A stretch of DNA of 64,000 bases from Brevibacterium sp. 'Marine' (GCF_012844365.1 NZ_CP051626.1:744001-808000), one strand, 5' to 3'; positions 42,036-51,246 are shown, numbered from the stretch's first letter. The notes: generated from the sequence alone by a model not told the origin. Program-made: numbers and translations.

Positions 42036-42952
42036 ATGACACCATCATCGCTTGCAGCCCGGTATGCCGACCGGCTCGGACTCGACAGCTCGGAGGACGG
42101 ACTGCGCCGTCGGGCGCACGGGACGATCGACGACATCGTCGACCTCATCGACGAGCTGCTGACCGCCCACGTCCGGTCGATCTGCTTCGAGAACCTCGAC
42201 GTCATCGCCGCACGCGCGGCAGGGAAGTCGCGAGGCATTCCCACCGACCTCGACCCACTGACGGCGAAGCTCTTGGACGCCGGCCGCGGCGGCTACTGCC
42301 ACGAACATGCGACACTCGTCCGCGCCGTGCTCCGAGAGCTCGGGCTGAGCGCGCACCCGATCCTCGCCCGCGTTCACCTCGGCGACGGGAGGTCCGCGCC
42401 CGGACCGCTGACCCACCAGGCGACGATCGTCGAGATCAAGGGTCGGCGTTTCCTCGTCGACCCGGGGTTCGGCGGTGGGACGCCGCAGGCTGCACTCGCG
42501 CTCGAGGCGGAGTCGAAACCGCGGACGACAGAGCACGGAGAGCACAGGATCGTCCCGGCCGACACCGTGCTGGCACCGGCGATGCGAGCGGAAGCCGACT
42601 GTGCGCTGCAGTCGCGGACCAGTGCTGACCAGGAGTTCCGCACCGTCTATGCCTTCGCGGATGTCCCACGGGAACAATCCGACCTCGAGGTGTGTCGAAC
42701 TGGTTCACCGCGACGAAGCCCGGCACGCGCTTCACCGGCGCACCGGTGGTGGCAAGGACGCTCGACAGCGGCGGCAAGGTGTCGCTCGAAGGTGGCCAGC
42801 TGCGCAGTCTCCGCCCCGGTGGCGAGCCCGAACGCATTGAGCGGACGGTGACCGATGCCGCCGACTTCGCCGCCGTTCTCCGTGGAGAATTCGGGCTCGA
42901 CCTCGACCGGACTTTCACCGACCCGATCTGGGGCGTCGTCGAACGATCGTGA
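42036..42952 (+). pseudogene. nat: Arylamine N-acetyltransferase, frameshifted
   Basis: The N-terminal frame from ATG 42036 holds the full catalytic triad: C88 in RGGYCHEHATLV, H127 in LTHQATIVEI and D142 in FLVDPGFGGG. After V219 the frame should continue SNWFTATKPGTRFTG, but those codons are two bases out (from 42692, ending at 42952). The junction reads GAGGTGTGTCG; removing one GT restores the family pattern EVSNWF. As written, the first frame continues as Arg/Pro-rich nonsense to 42851. It could be a true 2-bp GT expansion, phase variation or a sequencing error. A small CCCGC-ACTC-GCGGG hairpin with TTTA follows at 42979. Confidence 0.85.
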
Positions 42953-43006
42953 CGGGCCGGGCTGATCACGCCTACCCGCCCGCACTCGCGGGTTTACACT
43001 GGCGCC

Positions 43007-43858
43007 ATGTCCGCGTCGCGCACTGACGACCTGATCGGCCGGCCTCACCCAAGTCTGCGGCCATTCGTGGGTGACTACGTCGGCTACGACATCTCCGGCG
43101 TCCCCGCGGGGACGCACCTCGGACTGCCATCGGGAACTCTGACTTTCATCGTCTCGATCGACGAACCACTGTGCCAGGTCGGTGCCCTCACCGGCAGCCG
43201 TGAGCATTTCGACGTGCTGCTCGCCGGCCTTCACCTGCGCTCGACGCTCATCGCCCACCCCGGTGCGATGTCGGGAATCCAGATCAATTTCAGCCCGTCG
43301 GCCCCACGGGCGTTCTTCGGAATCCCCGCCGCAGAATTCGCCCACCACAGCGTCGACCTTGCGGGGATCTCCCGGCCGCTGGCCGTGGAACTGCACGAGC
43401 GGGTCAACCTGGAGACCGAATGGTCCGCCCGCTTCGCCGCCATCGACGACGTGCTCACGCGCACGATCGATGACGCGAATCGCCCCCGCACCGAGGTGGC
43501 CGCCGCCTGGCATCGGATCGCCGACAGCCATGGCGGTCTGCCCGTCTCCCTCGTCGCTGATCACGTCGGATGGAGCAGGCGCCATCTGGGCAGCCAGTTC
43601 CGATCCGAATACGGGATCGGACTCAAGGACGCCGCCCGCATCGTCCGCTTCGATCGGGCGCGGAGGCTCATCCCCGAAGGCCGGGGCAGTTTGGCGGAGA
43701 TCGCCGTGAGCTGCGGCTATGCCGATCAAGCGCACCTCAACCGGGACTTCCAGGATTTCGTCGGTCTCAGCCCCAGCCGGTGGCTGGCCGCCGATGACGT
43801 GGCCCGGACCCGGACTGGGGGAACAGATTCGGTGGGGGCCGCCTCGGCGAGGGGATGA
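43007..43858 (+). CDS. AraC-family transcriptional regulator
   Basis: A 283-aa protein. The N-terminal ~150 residues are a sensing domain; the two HTH motifs lie at about residues 175-265 (VSLVADHVGWSRRHLGSQF; LAEIAVSCGYADQAHLNRDF; GLSPSRW). The C-terminal tail GAASARG is encoded by the GCCGCCTCGG motif and looks added. It precedes a VOC-family gene by 80 bp, which it may regulate. Confidence 0.9.
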   Translation: MSASRTDDLIGRPHPSLRPFVGDYVGYDISGVPAGTHLGLPSGTLTFIVSIDEPLCQVGALTGSREHFDVLLAGLHLRSTLIAHPGAMSGIQINFSPSAPRAFFGIPAAEFAHHSVDLAGISRPLAVELHERVNLETEWSARFAAIDDVLTRTIDDANRPRTEVAAAWHRIADSHGGLPVSLVADHVGWSRRHLGSQFRSEYGIGLKDAARIVRFDRARRLIPEGRGSLAEIAVSCGYADQAHLNRDFQDFVGLSPSRWLAADDVARTRTGGTDSVGAASARG

Positions 43859-43938
43859 CCTGTTCCCATTTGTCCAAGACGTATAGGTGGGTGTGCGTCG
43901 ATGATGGAATTCCAACTGCGACGAACTCAGGAGTGACC

Positions 43939-44346
43939 ATGTCCGAGAACCATGCCAACGTCTGGCCCACCTTCCGCTACCGCGATGCCAAAGCCGCGAT
44001 CGCCTTCCTGCAGGAGGCCCTCGGCTTCGACGTCATCGCCGAATACACGAACGCCGACTATCCGGATCGCGTCGATCATGCCGAACTCGCTTGGCCCGAG
44101 GGCGGGGGAGTGATGCTCGGGTCCGTCCGCGACGACGGCGGGGTCATGACCAAGACGGGAGTCGCCTCGGGGTCGGTGTATCTGGCCTCCGGCAACGTCC
44201 GTGAGCTCCACCAGCGTGCGCTCGCCGCCGGTGCCACCGAGGTCATGGGACTGACCGAGCAGGACTACGGATCGCTCGACTTCGCCATCCAGGACCCCGA
44301 GGGTGTGCTGTGGTCGGTCGGCAGCTACCGCGGAGCCGGCACGTGA
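43939..44346 (+). CDS. VOC/glyoxalase-like superfamily protein
   Basis: A 135-aa protein. It begins WPTFRYRDAKAAIAFLQEAL, a typical beta-alpha start of a VOC module, with DHAELAW and AIQDPEGVLWSVGSY forming the second strand set; H/E metal ligands are plausible. CAGGAGTGACC precedes ATG 43939. Often annotated as bleomycin resistance- or PhnB-like; the substrate is unknown. It is paired with the upstream AraC gene. Confidence 0.85.
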   Translation: MSENHANVWPTFRYRDAKAAIAFLQEALGFDVIAEYTNADYPDRVDHAELAWPEGGGVMLGSVRDDGGVMTKTGVASGSVYLASGNVRELHQRALAAGATEVMGLTEQDYGSLDFAIQDPEGVLWSVGSYRGAGT

Positions 44347-44377
44347 CGGCTCGGACCGATCCGCATCGGCCCGAGAG

Positions 44378-45538
44378 TCACTCCACCCGTGCGTCGACGC
44401 CCTCGGCCCACCGGTAGGGGCGGGTGGCGAGCAGCGCACCGACGGATCGGCGCAGACGCGAGACCTCAGCGCGGACGGTGACCACATGGTCGCCGTCCCC
44501 GTAGAGGCGCTGGCTGAGATCGGCGGCACTGATCCCTGCAACACCCGCCGAGGTGACCGCCGCCAGAATCTGCGCCCTCCGCGGCGTGAGCGGAACGACG
44601 AGGGGGTCGGTACCGGAATGGATGTCGAGCACGGGTGGGTCCTGTCTCATCCGCAGAGTCACCGAGGCTCGACGGTCGCCGGTGGGCCGCAGCAGCCACC
44701 CGCCGGTGATCTTCTCCGGCAGGCACAGACCAGCACCGGGAATGAGGATCGAGCGGTCGGCAGCGGGGGCCTCGATGCGGTCGCGGCTGCGCACTCCCTG
44801 CTGGTAGGCCACCCATCCGGCCTCGTCGACGACGAGGGCCGGGCCGGACGTGCCGGCGAGCATCGCCGACATCCGATCGCGCAAGGTGTTCAGCGCTTCC
44901 TGCTGCGCGATCATCAGTCTGGCCTCGGCCAAGCGCACCGCCGTCGTCACCAAGGACTGCACGGCCGGGTGGAGGGTCATCGCCGGGCCGCTGATGTCGA
45001 CGACTCCCAAGAGGGTCCCATCGTGCGGGTCGTGGACGGGCACGGCGCTGCAGTACCAGGGATGCTGCGAGGCTTCGAAGTGCTCGGCGGAGAAGAGCTG
45101 GACGGGTGCCTCCTCGGTCAACGCCGTGCCGATGGCATTCGTGCCGACCTTGACTTCGGACCAATGCGCTCCTTCGACGAATCCGAGCTCATCGGCTTGC
45201 CGTCTGGCCGATGCCGCACCGTCTCGCCACAGAATGACGCCGTCGGCATCGGTGACGACGAGGATGAACGGAGCCGCGTCCGGAGCCCGCAGCAGCACTG
45301 AGCGCATCTCCTCGACGACCAGTCGCAGCCGCGACGTGCGCCGCCGAGTCTCCAGCTCGGCCTCATCGGCGACGATCCGCGCATTCGCACCATCCGGGTC
45401 CAGCCCCAAGCGCAGCATCCGATCCCACGAACGCCTGACCAGCGCGCGCGGTTGCACCGGCGGCGAGGCCCCGGTGATCACGGCATCGTGAATGCGTGTC
45501 AGATCTCTGGCGAGATGCGCCAGATCCGGCTGAAGCAT
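44378..45538 (-). CDS. GAF-domain transcriptional regulator
   Basis: A 386-aa protein with a GAF sensor (about residues 65-200; GFVEGAHWSEVKVGTNAIGT is the conserved AcoR-type segment). The C-terminal winged-helix-like region (LTPRRAQILAAVTSAG, then ISAADLSQRLYGDGDHVVTV, then RAEVSRLRR) resembles actinobacterial activators lacking the AAA+ domain. It is divergent from an NTF2-flavin monooxygenase gene, its probable target. ATG 45538 is chosen; TATACT six bases upstream on the minus strand suggests a nearly leaderless mRNA. Confidence 0.85.
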   Translation of the reverse strand: MLQPDLAHLARDLTRIHDAVITGASPPVQPRALVRRSWDRMLRLGLDPDGANARIVADEAELETRRRTSRLRLVVEEMRSVLLRAPDAAPFILVVTDADGVILWRDGAASARRQADELGFVEGAHWSEVKVGTNAIGTALTEEAPVQLFSAEHFEASQHPWYCSAVPVHDPHDGTLLGVVDISGPAMTLHPAVQSLVTTAVRLAEARLMIAQQEALNTLRDRMSAMLAGTSGPALVVDEAGWVAYQQGVRSRDRIEAPAADRSILIPGAGLCLPEKITGGWLLRPTGDRRASVTLRMRQDPPVLDIHSGTDPLVVPLTPRRAQILAAVTSAGVAGISAADLSQRLYGDGDHVVTVRAEVSRLRRSVGALLATRPYRWAEGVDARVE

Positions 45539-45694
45539 GCCTTGAGTATAAGACGGGAACGTATCCCTGACCATGGGGTCGGAACGTTGGTGAGAATCCC
45601 GGCCCGGCGCGAGCCTTGCAATCCGATGCAACTCTTCCGAGCCGTGAACGCCCGGCCTAGTTTGGAGTCACTGAACTCAATGAGGAGGAGTGAC

Positions 45695-47515
45695 ATGACA
45701 ACGACGCTCGACCGTCCCCAGCTGACTGCCGACGACATCGCAATGAGGTGGCTGCAGGACTTCGAATCGGCACTGAGCCGCCGGAACATTCCGGCCGCCG
45801 CCGGACTGTTCGCCACCGACAGCTACTGGAGGGACCTCGTGTCCTTCACCTGGAACCTCAAGACGGTGGAGAACCCTGATGGGGTCACCGACCTGCTCAC
45901 CCACAACCTCGACCGGGTCTCACCGGAAGAATTCGAACTGACCGAACCGGCGGCAACCGCCGACGGAGTGACGGAAGCATGGTTCACCTTCACCACCTCG
46001 GTGGGGCGTGGCAAAGGGCTCGTCCGCCTCATCGACGAAGACGGCATCAAGGCCTGGACCATGCTCACCGCGCTTCAGGAGATCGCCGGACACGAGGAGC
46101 CGCGCGGCACCCGCCGGGCCAAGGGTGCCGAACACGGCGTCGATCCCGAGCGGAAGAGCTGGTCGGAGAAACTCGCCGAGGAGGACGCCGCCTGGGGTAA
46201 GACCGCCGATCCGTACATCCTCGTCGTCGGTGGCGGGCAGGGCGGGATCGCCCTCGGCGCACGCCTCCGCCAACTCGGGGTGCCCTCCCTGGTCATCGAT
46301 CGGTGGGAGCGGCCGGGTGACCAGTGGCGGTCGCGGTACAAGTCGCTGTGCCTGCACGATCCGGTCTGGTACGACCACCTGCCGTACCTGAAGTTCCCCG
46401 ACAATTGGCCGGTGTTCGCACCGAAGGACAAGATCGCGGACTGGTTGGAGTTCTACACGAAGGTGATGGAGATTCCGTACTGGTCATCGACGACAGCCGC
46501 CTCGGCGACCTATGACGAAGCAGAAGGCCGGTGGACGGTCGAGGTCGACCGGAACGGAGAGAAAGTCACTCTGCGCCCGACCCATCTGGTGATGGCCACG
46601 GGCATGTCGGGCAAGCCGAGCATCCCCACTTTCCCGGGCTCGGACATCTTCGAGGGCGAGCAGCAGCATTCCTCGCAGCACCCGGGCCCTGACGCCTATG
46701 CGGGCAAGAAGGTCGTCGTCATCGGCAGCAACAACTCGGCCTTCGACATCTGCGGAGCCCTGTACGAGAACGGCGCCGACGTCACGATGGTGCAGCGCTC
46801 GAGCACGCACATCGTCAAGAGCGACTCGCTCGTGGAGATCGCGATGGGGGACCTGTACTCCGAACGCGCTCTTGAGAGCGGGGTGACGACGGAGAAGGCG
46901 GATCTCATCTTTGCGTCGCTGCCGTACCGGATCATGCACGAGTTCCAGATCCCGCTCTACGACCAGATCAAGGAAGCGGATAAGGACTTCTACCAGCGCA
47001 TGGAAGATGCCGGGTTCGACCTCGATTTCGGCGACGACGAGTCCGGTCTGTTCCTCAAGTACCTGCGCCGGGGCTCGGGCTACTACATCGACGTCGGAGC
47101 CGCCGAGCTCGTCGCCGACGGCAAAGTGAAGTTGGCCAAAGGCCAGGTCGACCACCTGACTTCTGACTCGGTTGTGTTGGCGGACGGCACCGAGCTGCCG
47201 GCTGACCTCGTCGTCTATGCCACCGGCTACGGTTCGATGAACGGATGGGTCGCCGACCTTGTTGACCAGGAGACCGCGGACAAGGTCGGCAAATGCTGGG
47301 GGCTGGGATCGGAGACGACGAAGGACCCGGGCCCGTGGGAGGGCGAGCAGCGCAATATGTGGAAGCCCACCCAGCAGGAGAACCTGTGGTTCATGGGCGG
47401 CAACCTCCACCAGTCCCGCCACTACTCGCTCTACCTGGCATTGCAGCTCAAGGCCCGGCACGAAGGTATCGAGACTCCGGTGTACGGGCTGCAGGAGGTG
47501 CACCACCTGAGGTGA
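45695..47515 (+). CDS. NTF2-like domain fused to flavin-containing monooxygenase
   Basis: A 606-aa fusion. Residues ~1-140 are a SnoaL/NTF2-like cone (MRWLQDFESALSRRNIPAAA). Residues ~165-606 are an FMO: VVGGGQGGIALGARL for FAD, RWERPGDQWRSRYKSLCLHD, VVVIGSNNSAFDICG for NADPH, and the ATGYGS C-terminal loop. GAGGAGGAG precedes ATG 45695. It is divergent from the GAF regulator. It probably oxygenates a small ketone, amine or aldehyde-type substrate. It ends near the long hairpin at 47563. Confidence 0.92.
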   Translation: MTTTLDRPQLTADDIAMRWLQDFESALSRRNIPAAAGLFATDSYWRDLVSFTWNLKTVENPDGVTDLLTHNLDRVSPEEFELTEPAATADGVTEAWFTFTTSVGRGKGLVRLIDEDGIKAWTMLTALQEIAGHEEPRGTRRAKGAEHGVDPERKSWSEKLAEEDAAWGKTADPYILVVGGGQGGIALGARLRQLGVPSLVIDRWERPGDQWRSRYKSLCLHDPVWYDHLPYLKFPDNWPVFAPKDKIADWLEFYTKVMEIPYWSSTTAASATYDEAEGRWTVEVDRNGEKVTLRPTHLVMATGMSGKPSIPTFPGSDIFEGEQQHSSQHPGPDAYAGKKVVVIGSNNSAFDICGALYENGADVTMVQRSSTHIVKSDSLVEIAMGDLYSERALESGVTTEKADLIFASLPYRIMHEFQIPLYDQIKEADKDFYQRMEDAGFDLDFGDDESGLFLKYLRRGSGYYIDVGAAELVADGKVKLAKGQVDHLTSDSVVLADGTELPADLVVYATGYGSMNGWVADLVDQETADKVGKCWGLGSETTKDPGPWEGEQRNMWKPTQQENLWFMGGNLHQSRHYSLYLALQLKARHEGIETPVYGLQEVHHLR

Positions 47516-47562
47516 CTCTCGCCCGAACCGGTCATCTTCGCTGCGTGCGGAGGCGTGTTATA

Positions 47563-47627
47563 GGAAGTTCCGGACGATCTGTGCTGATTTGAGCCTCAGT
47601 TTTCAGCACAGATCGTCCGGAACTTCC
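47563..47627. terminator. 25-bp perfect hairpin after the monooxygenase; half of a flanking inverted repeat
   Basis: Arms 47563-47587 and 47603-47627 pair perfectly over 25 bp, followed by TCTTTTA, the best T-tract among these elements. Bases 47593-47622 match the reverse complement of 48770-48799 at 29 of 30 positions. Confidence 0.8.
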
Positions 47628-47684
47628 CATCTTTTAGCTGAATCTCGCCTGAGACGAACGTCATCCCGGTCGGTCGCCGCATGG

Positions 47685-48725
47685 TCAACAGCCGCCACCA
47701 CTGCCCCGGCCCGACCGAACGCGCGGCTCGAGACCCAAATGGTCACGAATCTGTGACTCCAACAGGATGTAGTTGGCATTGCTCGTCACGTGGAGGACCG
47801 TCCAGCCTTCTGCACGGAGCGCTTCGTCGCGTCTGAGGTCGCTTTCTCTCTGCCGCTTCGATTCGAAGTGGTGACCGCCCTCGTACTCCAGAGCAAGCCG
47901 TGCGTCGGGATAGCCGAGGTCAGGTTCGACAATGCGCCCAAGGAGGCGGCTGGGAACATGAGGATGCACGACAGGTTCGGGAAGACCGACGTCGACGGCC
48001 CACAGCCGCAGGTCTGTCTCGGGTGGCGAATCAACAGTCGGACGGGCGAGGTTGGCCGCCTCCAAGAGGTGCTGTCGTCCGCGGACGAATGGACGTGTGC
48101 GAACGCAGTCACGCAGTTCGTCGAGCCCGATCTGTGGTGGTCCGTGCCAGTTGCCGACGGCCGCGTCGCAGATTTTCACGAGGTCGCGTTGCATCAGGTC
48201 GCCTGCGATTCCGATGATGACCTCTGCTGGAGCGAGAATGGGTAAGCCGAACCATTGCCTGACCGTCATGGTCGTCATTCGACGCAGAGTGATCCCAGGG
48301 AGTCTGATCCGACAATTGGGCTCTGTGACTGAGACATGGAGTTGCGACGTCAGCCAGGTGGAAGGAAGCGGCCAGCCGTAGAGCCGCGCGGCAAGGGCGT
48401 GGCTGGCAGCAATGTCCGGGTAGTGAAGGAGCGCGGCTCTGAGCCTCTGCGCATCAAACAGCCAGTCAGTATCGGCCCAAGCAGGTACCGGGCGGCGGTC
48501 GAACCGTTCGAGGTCCATCCGTACGCCGGGCAATACCTGCTGAAAGCGCTTCGAATGATAGAGGCTGTGCCGTGTGATGCCTCGTTCGATGTAGTCCCGG
48601 GTTCGGAACACCTCCGGAAAATCGTGCATCATCCAGCGAGAGTCAGCGCACATAGGAGCCAGCTTCGCCTGCCGGTCACTGAAAAGAAATGGCGAGAAAC
48701 CAGCCTGTGGATAGAGAAGCGCCAT
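47685..48725 (-). CDS. DUF559-like endonuclease-fold protein, AbiEi-type N-terminus
   Basis: A 346-aa protein. The N-terminal part (FPEVFRTRDYIERGITRHSL, then VLPGVRMD) resembles the winged-helix antitoxin-like start of actinobacterial DUF559 proteins. The C-terminal part has RIVEPDLGYPDARLALEYEG followed by GHHF, then RRDEALRAEGWTVLHVT, fitting the D-E-x-x restriction-fold core of Vsr/DUF559 nucleases. Three starts are possible (48725, 48653, 48632) and none has a clear ribosome site. The gene is bracketed by 30-bp inverted repeats and its base composition seems slightly less GC-rich than its neighbours. No toxin gene is adjacent. Confidence 0.72.
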   Translation of the reverse strand: MALLYPQAGFSPFLFSDRQAKLAPMCADSRWMMHDFPEVFRTRDYIERGITRHSLYHSKRFQQVLPGVRMDLERFDRRPVPAWADTDWLFDAQRLRAALLHYPDIAASHALAARLYGWPLPSTWLTSQLHVSVTEPNCRIRLPGITLRRMTTMTVRQWFGLPILAPAEVIIGIAGDLMQRDLVKICDAAVGNWHGPPQIGLDELRDCVRTRPFVRGRQHLLEAANLARPTVDSPPETDLRLWAVDVGLPEPVVHPHVPSRLLGRIVEPDLGYPDARLALEYEGGHHFESKRQRESDLRRDEALRAEGWTVLHVTSNANYILLESQIRDHLGLEPRVRSGRGSGGGC

Positions 48726-48769
48726 CCACAGTCAGCTGTGTGCGAGTGATACAGCGGTCGCGGGCCGAC

Positions 48770-48799
48770 TTCCGGACGATCTGTGCTGAAAGCTGAGGC
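48770..48799. repeat. Right copy of 30-bp inverted repeat flanking the DUF559-like gene
   Basis: This 30-mer starting TTCCGGACGATCTG is the reverse complement of 47593-47622 with a single mismatch. A CGTCCGGAA at 48816-48824 pairs with its left end, so a weaker hairpin also forms here. Confidence 0.85.
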
Positions 48800-48840
48800 A
48801 ATATCCCGCACGAGACGTCCGGAACTCCACGGTGGGTGAT

Positions 48841-49362
48841 TCAGAGTCCGAGGCGGGTGAGCACTCGCTTCACGTGGTCGAGGGCTTCATCCTGTGACAG
48901 CCCGAAGTTCTGATTGAAGTACATGCCGTCGCCGATGAGCTGGATCGTCATCGCCAGGTCAGCATCGCCGAGGTGGTCGTTGAGTAAGTTGAACCACGCT
49001 TCCCTGGTCCTGCGCAGAGCCGCCTTGGCCTCCTCGTTCTCGAGTGCGAGACAGCCGGCAGCGATGAGGCTGCGGTCCAGGGGAGTGCCGACCTCGGCCG
49101 AGGTCTCGAGGTAGTAGTAGTGAAGGCGTTCGCCGGCGGCCTTCATCTCTTCGATGTCCTCGTCGACCAGCTGGTCGAGCCGTTCCAGGCTGCCCTTGAT
49201 GAGCTCGGCTTTCGAGCCGAAATGGTAGAGCAGACCGCCCTTGGAGACTCCGGCTTTCGCAGCAACTGCGTCCAGAGTCGCACCGGCTGTGCCGTGTTCG
49301 TCGAGGAGCTCATCGAACGCGTCGAGCAGCTTCTCCTTGGTTGCGGTCGGATTGCGTGCCAT
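48841..49362 (-). CDS. TetR-family repressor of the adjacent MFS pump
   Basis: A 173-aa protein. The HTH is AGATLDAVAAKAGVSKGGLL followed by YHFGSKAELIKG. The C-terminal domain is of the TetR_C type seen in multidrug regulators. ATG 49362 is chosen at the conserved N-terminus (MARNPTATKEKLLDAF). It is divergent from a DHA2 pump, with a 32-bp palindrome between, as in LfrR/LfrA- or QacR-like pairs. Confidence 0.9.
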   Translation of the reverse strand: MARNPTATKEKLLDAFDELLDEHGTAGATLDAVAAKAGVSKGGLLYHFGSKAELIKGSLERLDQLVDEDIEEMKAAGERLHYYYLETSAEVGTPLDRSLIAAGCLALENEEAKAALRRTREAWFNLLNDHLGDADLAMTIQLIGDGMYFNQNFGLSQDEALDHVKRVLTRLGL

Positions 49363-49546
49363 AGCCACGAGCCTAGTCGATGGCGGGGCCCATGAGACTG
49401 ACGGTGCGCCCGAAACCGGACCGAGGCGGTGAGGGGGCGAACCGATGGTACCGGGCGGGGATGCGGGTAGGGACACGGTCATCGCCGAGGCGGTCGAGCA
49501 CTCCGTGTATCTCCTGAGCGTGCGAATGCGGGTGACCTTTCCGCTT

Positions 49547-49578
49547 CCCAACTGTACCGTCCAGACGGTACAGTTGGG
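49547..49578. promoter_or_regulatory. 32-bp palindromic TetR operator overlapping the pump's ribosome site
   Basis: CCCAACTGTACCGTC-CA-GACGGTACAGTTGGG is perfect over 15-bp arms. It ends 3 bp before the ATG at 49582, so a bound repressor would cover the promoter end and the GGGGG ribosome site. Confidence 0.85.
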
Positions 49579-49581
49579 GGC

Positions 49582-51126
49582 ATGACGACGACACTGACTC
49601 CACAGCTGCGTGCCGGTCGGCGCGAGTGGGTCGGCCTTGCGGTGCTCATGATCCCCGTGCTGCTGATCTCGATCGACAACACGGTGCTCGGCTTCGCGAT
49701 CCCCGCGATCAGCACCGGGCTGCATCCGACCGGCACGCAGCTGCTGTGGATCGTCGACATCTACGCGCTCATGCTCGCCGGTCTGCTGGTGGCCATGGGC
49801 AGCCTCGGCGATCGAGTCGGGCGTCGCAAACTGCTCATCATCGGGTCCGCCGGATTCGGTGCGGCCTCACTGCTCGCGGCGTTCTCCACCTCGGCAGAGA
49901 TGCTCATCCTCGCCCGCGCACTGCTGGGCATCTTCGGGGCCACCCTCATGCCCTCGACGCTGTCACTCATCCGCAACATCTTCGACCACGACAAGGACCG
50001 CCGCATCGCGATCGCCACCTGGGCCGCGATGTTCTCCGGCGGTGCCGCTCTGGGTCCGATCGTCGGCGGCTTTCTGCTCGAGCACTTCCACTGGAGCTCG
50101 GTCTTCTTCATCAACCTGCCGCTCATCGCGCTCTTCATCCCCGCGGCCGCCTTCCTGCTGCCCGAATCGCGCGATCCGAACCCCGGCCGCTTCGACCCGT
50201 TCTCCATCATCCTGTCGATGCTCGCCCTGGCCCCGCTCGTCTTCGCCATCAAACACAGCATGGCTTCTGGCGCCGACCTCCTCTTCTGGTTCACCCTGTC
50301 CGTGGCGATCGTCGCCGGCGCCAGCTTCGTCCTCCGCCAGCTCGCCACACCGAACCCGATGCTCGACGTCCGTCTGTTCGCGAACTCCGTGTTCACCTCG
50401 GCGGTGGTGTCGAACCTGCTGAGCGTCATGGGGCTGGCCGGGTTCCTCTACTTCGGTACCCAGCTGCTCCAGCTCGTGCTCGGGCTCTCTCCGATCGACG
50501 CCGCGCTTGTGCTCATCCCTGGGCTGATCACCTCGGTCGCGGCCGGCTACCTCGCGGTGCCGCTCATCGCCCGCTTCGAACCGCGCGTCGTCGTGCCCTG
50601 TGCGCTCGCGCTCAACGCCATCGGCATGGGCATCATCGCCTTCACCTCCGAACACTCCGTGATGGGAATGCTGCTGGCCTTCCTCATCCTCGGCATCGGA
50701 CTCGGCACCGCCGAGGTCATCACGAACGACCTCATCCTCGCCGCGGTCCCGGCCCACAAGGCCGGAGCCGCCTCGGCGATATCGGAGACCGCCTACGAAT
50801 TCGGATCCGTCATGGGCACGACCGTGCTCGGCGGGCTCTCGACCTTCATGTACGGATCCGCGCTGCAGTCCGCGATCGGGGACACAGCCGACAAAGCCGA
50901 GTTCGATACGCTCGGCTCCGCCCTCGAATACGCGTCCGGACTGAGTTCCGCAGCAGGTGAGAAGATCACCGAGGCGGCTGTGTCGGCCTTCGACTTCGGC
51001 GTGCAGTGGGCCGCCGGTGCGGCCGTCGCCCTCGTCCTCATCGCCGCTGTGCTCACGAGTTTCGGCCTCAAGGGGGCCGGGCGACTCCTGCCGAGAGCAG
51101 CCTCCCGATCTGATTCCGACCGCTGA
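49582..51126 (+). CDS. MFS multidrug transporter, DHA2 (LfrA/SmvA-like)
   Basis: A 514-aa protein with 14 TM segments. SIDNTVLGFAIPAISTGL in TM1 (with the Asp conserved in QacA/LfrA), MGSLGDRVGRRKLL in loop 2-3 and GGAALGPIVGGFLLEHFHW (motif C) are clear. It exports cationic drugs or dyes with protons in related proteins. ATG 49582 is directly after the palindromic operator and may be translated leaderless. The downstream end is marked by the inverted repeat at 51183. Confidence 0.92.
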   Translation: MTTTLTPQLRAGRREWVGLAVLMIPVLLISIDNTVLGFAIPAISTGLHPTGTQLLWIVDIYALMLAGLLVAMGSLGDRVGRRKLLIIGSAGFGAASLLAAFSTSAEMLILARALLGIFGATLMPSTLSLIRNIFDHDKDRRIAIATWAAMFSGGAALGPIVGGFLLEHFHWSSVFFINLPLIALFIPAAAFLLPESRDPNPGRFDPFSIILSMLALAPLVFAIKHSMASGADLLFWFTLSVAIVAGASFVLRQLATPNPMLDVRLFANSVFTSAVVSNLLSVMGLAGFLYFGTQLLQLVLGLSPIDAALVLIPGLITSVAAGYLAVPLIARFEPRVVVPCALALNAIGMGIIAFTSEHSVMGMLLAFLILGIGLGTAEVITNDLILAAVPAHKAGAASAISETAYEFGSVMGTTVLGGLSTFMYGSALQSAIGDTADKAEFDTLGSALEYASGLSSAAGEKITEAAVSAFDFGVQWAAGAAVALVLIAAVLTSFGLKGAGRLLPRAASRSDSDR

Positions 51127-51182
51127 TCCCGCATCATGGGCAGTGGGCGCGGGGCAGAGCACGCTGGGCAGTGGACTCCCCA

Positions 51183-51246
51183 CGAACATAGGTCAGCACC
51201 GGATACTTCTTGGGGGCAGAACGTATCCGGTGCTGACCTATGTTCG
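51183..51246. terminator. 24-bp perfect inverted repeat between convergent genes
   Basis: Arms 51183-51206 and 51223-51246 are perfect, with inner TTCT/AGAA pairing. A second inverted repeat follows (GACTGGGGAGA 51265-51275 and its complement 51302-51312), so each convergent gene has its own hairpin. Confidence 0.75.

Noticed and set aside
42692..42952. Separate small gene starting at GTG 42692
   Set aside because: Its product is the missing C-terminal part of the NAT protein in a shifted frame, so it belongs to the broken gene.
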